Below, piece after piece: positions 1 through 6,278 of a stretch of 6,904 nt of DNA (positions within the stretch are counted from its first letter, which is position 1; each line of letters opens with the position of its first letter). The stretch comes from Pseudomonadales bacterium (GTDB taxonomy: Bacteria > Pseudomonadota > Gammaproteobacteria > Pseudomonadales > Azotimanducaceae). The stretch spans positions 1 through 6,904 of the forward strand of contig JAKUTI010000141.1 of NCBI GenBank assembly GCA_022448765.1, given 5' to 3'. The notes beneath the pieces were generated by a model. It was given only the letters and a program-made list of their open reading frames with translations. It was not told the origin of the DNA and made no database searches. Position numbers and translations under genes: made by a program.

Positions 1-22
1 CGCGCGTTAACGAATTGGCACT

Positions 23-1681
23 TCACATATTTGGGTAGTTGGGCCCACCCGTTCCCTCCGGAACTACCCAGGTAATGTTCTGTGCGGGATCTTTAATGTC
101 GCAGGTTTTGCAGTGAACGCAGTTCTGTGCGTTGATCTGGAAACGCGATGACCCGTTTTCCTCGACCACTTCGTAGACGCCTGCCGGACAATAGCGCTGC
201 GCGGGTTCTGCGTACTTCGGCAAGTTGTCGCGAATAGGGATGTCGGGATCCTCAAGCGCGAGGTGGCACGGCTGATCTTCCTCGTGATTCGTACTTGAGA
301 GGAATACGCTTGAGAGCTTGTCGAAAGAGAGCGAGCCATCCGGTTTAGGGTAGTCGATGGGCTTGCAGTCGGACGCTTGCTTCAAGGTCTCGTGATCAGG
401 GGTTTTATCGCGAAGCGTGAGTGGATGTTTGCCTCGCGTCAGCGCTTGCTCAAATACGCTGTAAGCCGACCCGAAGAACATGCCGAATTTATGCAATGCG
501 GGTCCCGCATTTCGAGAGCTGTGGAGTTCGTCATAAAGCCAGGACGACTCAAAGCGTTTCTGGATATCAATGTCGTCAACGGTCGATCCTGAACGGACGG
601 CGTCAAAAACGGCTTCTGCACCAAGCATCCCCGACTTCATCGCAGTATGACTGCCTTTCACTTTGAGGACGTTTAGAAAACCGGCATCGTCGCCGATCAA
701 TGCACCGCCAGGAAACGTTAATTGTGGAAGCGCGGGGAAACCGCCCTTCACGATGGCTCGTGCTCCGTACGCCACTCGTTTTCCGCCCGACAAATGACTG
801 GCGATTGCAGGGTGATGCTTCCAGCGTTGCATTTCGTCAAAGGGACTCAAGTAAGGGTTGGAATAGCTGAGATCGACGATGAGGCCGAGAGACACCTGAT
901 TGTTCTCGAGGTGATAAAGGAAACTACCGCCGCCGGTTCCGGCGAAACGACCCAATGGCCAACCTAGCGCGTGAACGACTTTCCCAGGCTGGGCGTTTTC
1001 GGGTGGAATGTCCCATAGCTCCTTCAAGCCGATCGCGTAGTGCTGGGTGCCGCTGTTCTTATCGAGATCGAAGCGTTGGATAAGCTCTTTACCTAAGTGC
1101 CCTCGGCAACCTTCGGCAAAGAGCGTGTATTTCGCACGTAGTTCGTAACCTGGTTGGTAGGTCGGCTTTTCTTCGCCCGTGCTGCCGACACCCATGTCGC
1201 CCGTGGCAACGCCGCTAACGCGGCCGTTGTCGTCAAACAGGATCTCGGACGCTGCAAATCCAGGGAAAACGTTAACACCGAGCGCTTCGGCTTGTTCACC
1301 TAACCAGCGACACAGATTGCCGAGCGAAAGCGCGTAATTACCGTCGTTATGTAAAGGCTTGGGAATGAGGACTCGGGGTAACGGGACCTTAGACGTTTCA
1401 TTTAACAGAAAGTAGTACTCGTCCGCGGTTACCGGATTGGAAACCGGTGCATCCATTTCCTTCCAATCAGGGAACAACTCGTCGAGGGCTTTGGGCACAA
1501 AGACTGCGCCAGAGAGAATATGGGCGCCGATCTCGCTACCTTTTTCAACCAGACATACCGATATTTCTTGGTTGTTCTCGGCGCCGAGTTGCATCAGCCG
1601 AGACGCTGCGCTCAGTCCGGCAGGTCCACCGCCAACGATCACGACATCGAAATCCATGGATTCTCGTTCTTGTTCTTCCAC
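23..1681 (-). CDS. Electron transfer flavoprotein-ubiquinone oxidoreductase (ETF-QO), complete
   Basis: This 552-residue protein oxidises reduced ETF and passes the electrons to ubiquinone at the inner membrane (EC 1.5.5.1). The N-terminal FAD-binding Rossmann motif is VVIVGGGPAGLSAA at residues 13-26. A second FAD-contacting segment, GGALIGDDAGFLN, lies at about 325-337. The C-terminal ferredoxin-like domain carries four 4Fe-4S ligands, C498 (in YCPAGVYE), C521, C524 and C527 (in CVHCKTC), so both cofactors should be bound. Length is normal for the family. The start is GTG at 1681, preceded by AGGGA at 1692-1688 with a 6-nt spacer. ATG at 1657 (MDFDVV) is the alternative, but its Shine-Dalgarno is weak, and remembered Pseudomonas homologues carry a short acidic/basic extension before this point. 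The gene is divergent from etfBA, which encodes its electron donor. Function is highly confident; the start is moderately so. Confidence 0.96.
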   Translation of the reverse strand: MEEQERESMDFDVVIVGGGPAGLSAASRLMQLGAENNQEISVCLVEKGSEIGAHILSGAVFVPKALDELFPDWKEMDAPVSNPVTADEYYFLLNETSKVPLPRVLIPKPLHNDGNYALSLGNLCRWLGEQAEALGVNVFPGFAASEILFDDNGRVSGVATGDMGVGSTGEEKPTYQPGYELRAKYTLFAEGCRGHLGKELIQRFDLDKNSGTQHYAIGLKELWDIPPENAQPGKVVHALGWPLGRFAGTGGGSFLYHLENNQVSLGLIVDLSYSNPYLSPFDEMQRWKHHPAIASHLSGGKRVAYGARAIVKGGFPALPQLTFPGGALIGDDAGFLNVLKVKGSHTAMKSGMLGAEAVFDAVRSGSTVDDIDIQKRFESSWLYDELHSSRNAGPALHKFGMFFGSAYSVFEQALTRGKHPLTLRDKTPDHETLKQASDCKPIDYPKPDGSLSFDKLSSVFLSSTNHEEDQPCHLALEDPDIPIRDNLPKYAEPAQRYCPAGVYEVVEENGSSRFQINAQNCVHCKTCDIKDPAQNITWVVPEGTGGPNYPNM

Positions 1682-1822
1682 CCGACGTCCCTACTGCAAA
1701 GTTGCTGAATTATAAGGTGCAATGTAGGAGAATACCGCGCTCGATCGGGTCGTCGGTGATAGCGCTTTGATGTGGCTCATTGGTAACACCGATCTTTTTC
1801 CAGCAGCAGATTGTGGATATTC
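1682..1822. other. Divergent spacer between ETF-QO gene and etfB
   Basis: This 141-bp non-coding stretch separates the two divergent ETF transcription units. It holds the ETF-QO -10 box at 1709-1714 and the ETF-QO Shine-Dalgarno at 1688-1692. I see no convincing sigma-70 promoter for etfB on the plus strand; the best -10-like strings (GAGAAT at 1728-1733, AATTAT at 1708-1713) lack a -35 partner. No clear palindromic operator of a known fatty-acid regulator was recognised. Confidence 0.6.
1709..1714 (-). promoter_or_regulatory. -10 box (TATAAT) of the ETF-QO promoter
   Basis: On the minus strand the hexamer TATAAT occupies 1714-1709, a perfect sigma-70 -10 match. A start seven bases downstream falls on A at 1702. 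That gives a leader of about 21 nt containing the AGGGA Shine-Dalgarno, which suits the GTG start at 1681. The -35 region at 16-18 nt spacing (around GGTATT) is poor, so the promoter may need an activator or be moderate in strength. Prediction only. Confidence 0.5.
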
Positions 1823-2575
1823 ATGAAGGTACTGGTACCCGTTAAGCGCGTCGTCGACGCCAATGTAAAAGTGAGAGTTAAGCCTGATGGCACAGGCATG
1901 GATTTGGCCAATGTCAAAATGGCTGTGAATCCGTTTTGCGAAATCGGCATCGAAGAGGCTGTTCGTCTCAAAGAAGCAGACATCGCCACGGAAGTCATCG
2001 CGGTGTCCGTGGGCGGGACACAGTGTCAAGAACAACTTCGCACTTGCCTGGCCCTGGGGGCAGATCGGGCCATTTTGGTCGAGACCGACGAGGAATTAGA
2101 GCCGTTGGCCATCGCGAAGGTATTGGTCGCCATCTACCACCAAGAACAACCCGAAATTGTCATCTTTGGAAAACAGAGTATCGATAGCGACAATGGTCAG
2201 ACCGGGCAGATGTTCGCTGCGCTGACCGGGATATCTCAAGGTACGTTTGCTTCCGAACTTCGCGTTACCGATGGAAAAGCGGAAGTGGTACGCGAGATTG
2301 ACGGTGGACTGCAAACCGTTTCGTTATCTTTGCCTGTCGCCATTAGCACGGATTTACGTCTCAATGAACCTCGTTACGCGTCGTTACCCAATATCATGAA
2401 AGCCAAGAAAAAACCGATGGATGTCACGTCGCCCGGTGATCTTGGTGTGGATGTTGGAGCACGGACAGCGGTGTTGAACGTGTCGCCTCCCCCGGAAAGA
2501 GCAGCGGGTATTAAGGTCGAGAGTGTCGATGAATTGGTGGATAAATTACGTAATGAAGCGAAGGTGATCGAATGA
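1823..2575 (+). CDS. etfB: Electron transfer flavoprotein beta subunit
   Basis: EtfB is the 250-residue small subunit of the soluble ETF heterodimer. It binds AMP and docks onto acyl-CoA and related dehydrogenases. It is a close full-length match to the mitochondrial/proteobacterial group I beta subunit: MKVLVPVKRVVD at the N terminus, MAVNPFCEIGIEEAVRLKE at about 33-51, GKQSIDSDNGQTGQM at 116-130 (nucleotide-binding loop), and DLRLNEPRYASLPNIMKAKK at 177-196. The last is the family signature and dehydrogenase recognition loop; L188 corresponds to the human anchor Leu195. The start is ATG at 1823, because homologues begin MKVLV. An in-frame TTG at 1811 would add only MWIF and has no better ribosome site. 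The Shine-Dalgarno is weak (GGA at 1815-1817). The gene overlaps etfA by ATGA, so the subunits are probably made by coupled translation. Confidence 0.96.
   Translation: MKVLVPVKRVVDANVKVRVKPDGTGMDLANVKMAVNPFCEIGIEEAVRLKEADIATEVIAVSVGGTQCQEQLRTCLALGADRAILVETDEELEPLAIAKVLVAIYHQEQPEIVIFGKQSIDSDNGQTGQMFAALTGISQGTFASELRVTDGKAEVVREIDGGLQTVSLSLPVAISTDLRLNEPRYASLPNIMKAKKKPMDVTSPGDLGVDVGARTAVLNVSPPPERAAGIKVESVDELVDKLRNEAKVIE
2561..2569 (+). promoter_or_regulatory. Ribosome binding site of etfA
   Basis: AAGGTGATC lies inside the last codons of etfB just before the ATG at 2572. It matches part of the extended anti-Shine-Dalgarno complement (AGGTGATC). With the ATGA overlap it suggests that etfA is translated efficiently and coupled to etfB. 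Confidence 0.6.
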
Positions 2576-3501
2576 GTATTTTGGTTGTCACAGAACACGA
2601 CAATGACTCGCTTCGCCCCGTTACCTTGAGTGTTGTTGCTGCGGCTGTCGAAATTGGCGGGGAAATCGATTTGCTGGTTGCTGGCAATGCCTGCCAATCC
2701 GTTGCCGATGAAGCTTCCAACATTCCAGGTGTTGCGCGCGTCCGCTTGGCCGATAACCCGGCATACGAAAATACGCTCGCCGAGAACGTAGCGTTACTTA
2801 TCGCCGAACTTGCCGAAGACTACGACCACGTTCTGGCGGCCCATACCACGACCGGCAAGAATTTCTTACCGAGGGCAGCGGCGATGCTCGACGTGCAAAT
2901 GATTTCAGACATCATTGCGGTCGATTCGGCGGATACGTTTAAACGACCTATTTACGCGGGCAACGCGATTGCTACGGTTCAGTCCAGTGATGCACGCAAA
3001 GTCATTTCCGTTCGCGGCACAGGTTTTGATCCGGTTGCTAGTGAGGGAGGTAGCGCGTCGGTTGAATCGGTCGATAGTGTTTGTAATGCGGAACTTTCGG
3101 CATTTGTGGGCGAAGAAATTGCCAAATCTGAACGACCCGAATTAACGGCGGCGCAGATCGTTATTTCAGGTGGTCGGGGTATGCAGAACGGGGAAAATTT
3201 CCAACTGCTCGAAGGAATTGCTGACAAACTTGGCGCGGCGATCGGTGCGTCGCGTGCCGCCGTCGATGCAGGGTTTGTTCCCAACGATATGCAAGTCGGC
3301 CAGACCGGAAAGATCGTTGCCCCCGATCTCTATATCGCGGTGGGAATCTCGGGAGCGATACAGCATTTAGCTGGGATGAAGGATTCGAAAGTGATCGTTG
3401 CCATCAATAAGGATGAAGACGCCCCCATTTTCCAAGTCGCTGACTATGGCCTGGTCGCAGACCTTTTTCAGGCGGTACCTGAACTCGACGCCGCGCTCTA
3501 A
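2572..3501 (+). CDS. etfA: Electron transfer flavoprotein alpha subunit
   Basis: EtfA is the 309-residue large subunit of ETF and carries the redox FAD. The N-terminal domain (about 1-185) is the Rossmann-like fold that pairs with EtfB. The C-terminal FAD domain follows from about 190. It contains SGGRGM (199-204), GASRAAVDAG (225-234), GQTGKIV (243-249), and the family signature starting LYIAVGISGAIQHLAG (253-268) and continuing to AIN at 277-279. Residues matching human FAD contacts by a constant offset of 21 are present: S227, R228, T245, Q264, H265, N279 and D297 (human numbering from memory). This indicates a canonical non-bifurcating, ETF-QO-linked ETF, and ETF-QO is indeed encoded next door. 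The ATG overlaps the etfB stop. The stop codon is 11 bp from the stop of the convergent pyrB, and no terminator hairpin with a T-run is visible. Confidence 0.97.
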   Translation: MSILVVTEHDNDSLRPVTLSVVAAAVEIGGEIDLLVAGNACQSVADEASNIPGVARVRLADNPAYENTLAENVALLIAELAEDYDHVLAAHTTTGKNFLPRAAAMLDVQMISDIIAVDSADTFKRPIYAGNAIATVQSSDARKVISVRGTGFDPVASEGGSASVESVDSVCNAELSAFVGEEIAKSERPELTAAQIVISGGRGMQNGENFQLLEGIADKLGAAIGASRAAVDAGFVPNDMQVGQTGKIVAPDLYIAVGISGAIQHLAGMKDSKVIVAINKDEDAPIFQVADYGLVADLFQAVPELDAAL

Positions 3502-3512
3502 CCTGTCCGGTC

Positions 3513-4541
3513 TTAGCCTAGTGTACGAGGGGTACGTCTGGCGGTAAACCACGTCACCGGTTGAGCGTGATCGTGGACCCCGTCGGCGACATCAAGAATG
3601 AGCGAAAACAATGCCATGCGTATTAAAACGCCATTATCGGTCTGCCGAAAGATGGCGAGGTTTGGGTTAGCGTTGAGGTCATCATCGAGTTCCTGGGCGG
3701 CCGCCCTAGAGTCCCGTGGTAACGGATGCATGATGACGGTGTTCGGTTCGCAATGCTCTGTGTATATCGTTTGATTTATTCGGAATAGTCCCCGGTAACG
3801 ATCGGCTTCCTCTTGAGAGGGGAAACGTTCTTCTTGGGTGCGGGTGACGTAAAGGATATCGACGTGATTGACGCCGTCCTCCAGGTTCTGGAATGTTTCG
3901 ACGCGGTGTCCTTTGTTCTCGAGATCACGGACAGAATCTAAAGGTGCGGTTAGATCGGGTGGTGACACCAAATTAACGCTGATGTTGTCGAATAGGGCGA
4001 GGAGCTTCAGCAGCGAATGGACGGCACGCCCATATCGAAGATCGCCGACAACGGCGATGCGAAGTCCGTCAATAGCATCGCCCCGGTCCTCCAGCTCTTT
4101 ACGGATTGTGTAAAGATCGAGAAGCGCTTGAGTTGGGTGTTCGTTGGACCCGTCGCCGCCATTGATAACCGGAACACGAGAGGCTTCGGCAAATTCTTTA
4201 ACCGAACCTTCGGCCGGGTGGCGCATGACGATGACGTCACTGTAGCCAGATAGCACGCGCGCCATGTCGTGGAGCGATTCGCCTTTGGCGATCGCCGATG
4301 ACTTAATTTCGGTGGTTTCTCTGACTTCGCCACCCAACAAATTGAACGCGCAGCCGAACGAAACCCGCGTACGGGTGCTCGACTCAAAAAACATGTTGGA
4401 AAGAATTGCGCCTTGGAGCACGCGCGTGATGCGGGTGCGGTGAGCGTAGGGTTGCATATCGTCGGCTACGGCAAAAATTTGCTCGATATCGGAACGGTCG
4501 AACTGATCGACAGAGAGGATGTGGCTACCGACAAATTCCAA
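3513..4541 (-). CDS. pyrB: Aspartate carbamoyltransferase catalytic chain
   Basis: This enzyme makes N-carbamoyl-L-aspartate from carbamoyl phosphate and aspartate, the first committed step of pyrimidine synthesis (EC 2.1.3.2). Counting from the chosen start (342 residues), the active-site residues of the E. coli enzyme are present: the carbamoyl-phosphate loop SSTRTR (54-59), S82 and K86 (E. coli S80/K84), R107 in MRHP, HPTQ at 135-138, R172 in GRAVH, R234 and Q236 in TRTQ, and L274 in HPLPR. The start is TTG at 4541, with AAGGGGG at 4554-4548 and a 6-nt spacer, giving MEFVGSHILSV like E. coli HIISIND. The longer reading from TTG at 4592 has no Shine-Dalgarno. Oddities are DSRAAAQELDDD after HPLPR instead of E. 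coli VDEI, and a C-terminal tail of about 20 residues rich in R and T. No pyrI or dihydroorotase-like partner is adjacent. Confidence 0.94.
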   Translation of the reverse strand: MEFVGSHILSVDQFDRSDIEQIFAVADDMQPYAHRTRITRVLQGAILSNMFFESSTRTRVSFGCAFNLLGGEVRETTEIKSSAIAKGESLHDMARVLSGYSDVIVMRHPAEGSVKEFAEASRVPVINGGDGSNEHPTQALLDLYTIRKELEDRGDAIDGLRIAVVGDLRYGRAVHSLLKLLALFDNISVNLVSPPDLTAPLDSVRDLENKGHRVETFQNLEDGVNHVDILYVTRTQEERFPSQEEADRYRGLFRINQTIYTEHCEPNTVIMHPLPRDSRAAAQELDDDLNANPNLAIFRQTDNGVLIRMALFSLILDVADGVHDHAQPVTWFTARRTPRTLG

Positions 4542-4547
4542 GGCGGA

Positions 4548-4559
4548 CCCCCTTGGGGG
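4548..4559 (-). promoter_or_regulatory. pyrB Shine-Dalgarno inside a possible hairpin
   Basis: On the minus strand CCCCCAAGGGGG runs from 4559 to 4548. The AAGGGGG half is a strong Shine-Dalgarno six bases before TTG at 4541 and decides the start of pyrB. The preceding five C can pair with it: four or five G-C pairs closing on a 2-4 nt loop. A transcript that includes the C run could therefore hide its own ribosome site. The pairing is seen in the sequence; its use in regulation is inferred. Confidence 0.5.
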
Positions 4560-4563
4560 CGGT

Positions 4564-4592
4564 AACTTCGCAGCGTCCAGACGGTTTGTCAA
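4564..4592 (-). promoter_or_regulatory. Predicted pyrB promoter (TTGACA, extended -10)
   Basis: The minus strand reads TTGACA at 4592-4587, a perfect -35. After a 17-nt spacer comes GAAGTT at 4569-4564, preceded by TGC at 4572-4570, which fits the extended -10 TGn motif. GAAGTT matches TATAAT only at A2 and T6, but these are the two most conserved positions. The predicted start is near 4557, within the five-C run at 4559-4555. The TTG at 4592 is then part of the -35 box and not a start codon. Prediction only. Confidence 0.42.
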
Positions 4593-4673
4593 TGTGTTAG
4601 CGAATTTTTGGCCGAAGCTGGATCCTCGAGCTATTCGTAGGCCCTGAAATTACCGTCGTCGTGGGACGTGCAC

Positions 4674-4682
4674 TGGTATGAT
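4674..4682 (+). promoter_or_regulatory. Possible extended -10 promoter for gspEF
   Basis: TGGTATGAT combines an extended -10 TGn with TATGAT (five of six matches to TATAAT). The -35 region at normal spacing is poor, which extended -10 promoters can tolerate. A start near 4689 would leave a leader of about 96 nt before ATG at 4785 and would exclude the in-frame GTG at 4668 as start codon. Prediction only. Confidence 0.35.
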
Positions 4683-4774
4683 TGGCAGCGTTTTCCTGAC
4701 AACGAGAAGGTTGTGGGACCAAGTGATGCGCCAATAGGTGAAATAACGGCGATAGATACAGAAACGAAGAACAC

Positions 4775-4778
4775 GGAG
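4775..4778 (+). promoter_or_regulatory. Shine-Dalgarno (GGAG) for the chosen gspE start
   Basis: GGAG lies six bases before ATG at 4785. A second, stronger purine block, AGGAGG at 4792-4797, lies eight bases before an in-frame GTG at 4806. The two compete as the real start signal, and the products differ by seven residues. Confidence 0.45.
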
Positions 4779-4784
4779 TTCGAA

Positions 4785-6275
4785 ATGCACGAGGAGGGGA
4801 GTGGCGTGGAGCTGCTTCCCTATGCATTTGCCCGCCGCTTCGGCGTGGTGATTACCGACACACCGTCGGATCTCGATGGCAGATTGACGGTGGCGTGTCG
4901 ATCGAAACCGGATTTAACGACCATGGCGGAACTTCGGCGATTCGCTGGCCGCGGGTTTGTACTCGAAGATGTTGGTGACGAGGAGTTCGACCAATTGTTG
5001 GGGCGGGTCTATGCGCGGGACGGATCGCAGGCGCGTCAAATGGTCGAAGACATTGACGACGAACTTGATCTTGCGAGGCTCGCGGAGGCGCTGCCGGAAA
5101 CCGAGGATCTTCTCGAACGCGAAGACGACGCGCCCATTATCCGGCTCATCAACGCTTTGTTGACACAAGCCGTTCGCGAAAATGCCTCAGACGTCCATAT
5201 CGAGACCTTTGAAAAGGTTTTGCAGGTTCGGTTTCGAGTCGACGGCGTGTTGCGTGAGGTGGTCCAGCCGCGAAGGGCCTTGGCGCCATTGTTGGTGTCG
5301 CGAATTAAGGTGATGGCGAAACTCGATATCGCTGAAAAACGGATACCACAAGACGGTCGTATTCCTCTGCGTATCGGGGGGCGTGAGATCGACTTGCGCG
5401 TGTCTACTCTACCCACGGGCAATGGGGAACGCGTGGTGTTGCGCTTGCTGGATAAAGAAGCGGGTCGACTTGAATTGCAAAAATTGGGTATGGATGCCAC
5501 AACACTGCGTCGGCTACAGGGGGTTGTCACCAAACCACACGGTATCTTCCTGGTCACGGGTCCGACAGGATCGGGAAAGACAACGACCCTTTACGCGTCC
5601 TTGGCTGAACTGAACGCCGATACGATTAATATTTTGACGGTTGAGGATCCTATCGAATACAACTTGCCGGGTATTGGTCAAACGCAAGTGAATGCCCGAG
5701 CCGACATGACCTTTGCGCGAGGCTTGCGGGCGATTTTACGACAGGACCCCGATGTCGTATTAGTGGGTGAGATCCGTGATTTGGAAACGTCGGAAGTGTC
5801 GATACAGGCAAGCCTGACAGGGCACCTCGTCATGTCGACTTTGCATACCAATAGTGCAGTGGGAGCGGTCACACGATTGGTGGACATGGGCATCGAACCG
5901 TTTCTTCTCGCGACGAGTTTGGTTGGCGTACTTTCGCAACGACTGGTGCGAGTGCTGTGTCCCGAGTGCAAGCAGATTCATGTTGCTGATGCCTCAGAGC
6001 GGGAATTCCTCGGCTCAGATGTGGACGCAGTGATATACCAACCAAACGGTTGTGATTCGTGCGCGCATACTGGCTACAGAGGCCGTACCGGCATCTATGA
6101 GTTGGTTCTTGTCGATGACGAGCTGCGCCAGCTCATTCATGATCAGGCTTCCGAACAGGCGATGGTCGATCATGTAAGGGGCGACGCGCCAACAATTCAA
6201 GAAGATGGACGCCAGAAAGTTCTTGCTGGCGATACGACGATCCAGGAAGTTCTGCGCGTCACGCTGGAAGACTAG
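4785..6275 (+). CDS. gspE: Type II secretion system ATPase GspE
   Basis: GspE is the cytoplasmic hexameric ATPase that powers pseudopilus assembly in type II secretion. The 496-residue product, counted from ATG 4785, matches Vibrio EpsE (about 503 residues) along its length. The N1 domain starts LPYAFARRFGV, used in this family to dock on GspL. An N2 region follows with EDDAPIIRLINALL at 113-126 and SDVHIETFEK at 135-144. The RecA-like domain has Walker A GPTGSGKTT (259-267, K265), Asp box LTVEDPIEY (284-292), Walker B VVLVGEIRD (324-332, likely catalytic E329) and His box LTGHLVMSTLHTN (344-356). The zinc module has C392/C395 and C423/C426. Zinc cysteines plus EpsE-like flanks favour GspE over the pilus ATPase PilB. 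GTG 4806, with a perfect AGGAGG eight bases upstream, is a credible alternative start; GTG 4668 is not. gspF follows after 3 bp. Confidence 0.96.
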   Translation: MHEEGSGVELLPYAFARRFGVVITDTPSDLDGRLTVACRSKPDLTTMAELRRFAGRGFVLEDVGDEEFDQLLGRVYARDGSQARQMVEDIDDELDLARLAEALPETEDLLEREDDAPIIRLINALLTQAVRENASDVHIETFEKVLQVRFRVDGVLREVVQPRRALAPLLVSRIKVMAKLDIAEKRIPQDGRIPLRIGGREIDLRVSTLPTGNGERVVLRLLDKEAGRLELQKLGMDATTLRRLQGVVTKPHGIFLVTGPTGSGKTTTLYASLAELNADTINILTVEDPIEYNLPGIGQTQVNARADMTFARGLRAILRQDPDVVLVGEIRDLETSEVSIQASLTGHLVMSTLHTNSAVGAVTRLVDMGIEPFLLATSLVGVLSQRLVRVLCPECKQIHVADASEREFLGSDVDAVIYQPNGCDSCAHTGYRGRTGIYELVLVDDELRQLIHDQASEQAMVDHVRGDAPTIQEDGRQKVLAGDTTIQEVLRVTLED

Positions 6276-6278
6276 GCG

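Larger units (their letters stand above)
4542..4784. other. Divergent spacer between pyrB and gspE
   Basis: This 243-bp stretch lies between the chosen starts of pyrB (minus) and gspE (plus). It holds the predicted pyrB promoter and Shine-Dalgarno on its left edge, a possible extended -10 promoter for gspE at 4674-4682, and the gspE Shine-Dalgarno at 4775-4778. The gspE frame stays open back to GTG at 4668, but the extra 39 residues do not resemble GspE N termini. I see no leader-peptide attenuator with a T-run upstream of pyrB. Confidence 0.6.

Noticed and set aside
1..22. CG/GTTAAC-rich palindromic bases after the ETF-QO stop, considered as a terminator
   Set aside because: The stretch is cut by the window edge, and no complete stem or T-run can be seen.
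1708..1714. Bidirectional promoter with a shared, nearly symmetric -10 (AATTATA) for the ETF-QO gene and etfB
   Set aside because: The plus-strand hexamer AATTAT has no -35 partner and would leave an etfB leader of about 100 nt. The symmetry is simply that of an AT-rich word.
1437..1770. Overlapping plus-strand frames of 62-107 residues antisense to the ETF-QO N terminus
   Set aside because: They oppose the conserved FAD-binding motif of ETF-QO and lack ribosome sites or family resemblance.
4007..4387. 126-residue minus-strand frame overlapping pyrB in another frame
   Set aside because: pyrB itself is read through this stretch with all catalytic motifs intact; the other frame is low in recognisable content.
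4597..4827. 76-residue minus-strand frame upstream of pyrB, considered as a leader peptide for attenuation
   Set aside because: It overlaps the start of gspE, has no T-rich pause site or terminator after it, and resembles no known leader peptide.
5036..5557. 173-residue open frame on the minus strand inside gspE
   Set aside because: It is antisense to the conserved GspE core, is rich in Ser and Arg without domain features, and has no support as a gene. It is a shadow of the coding frame.
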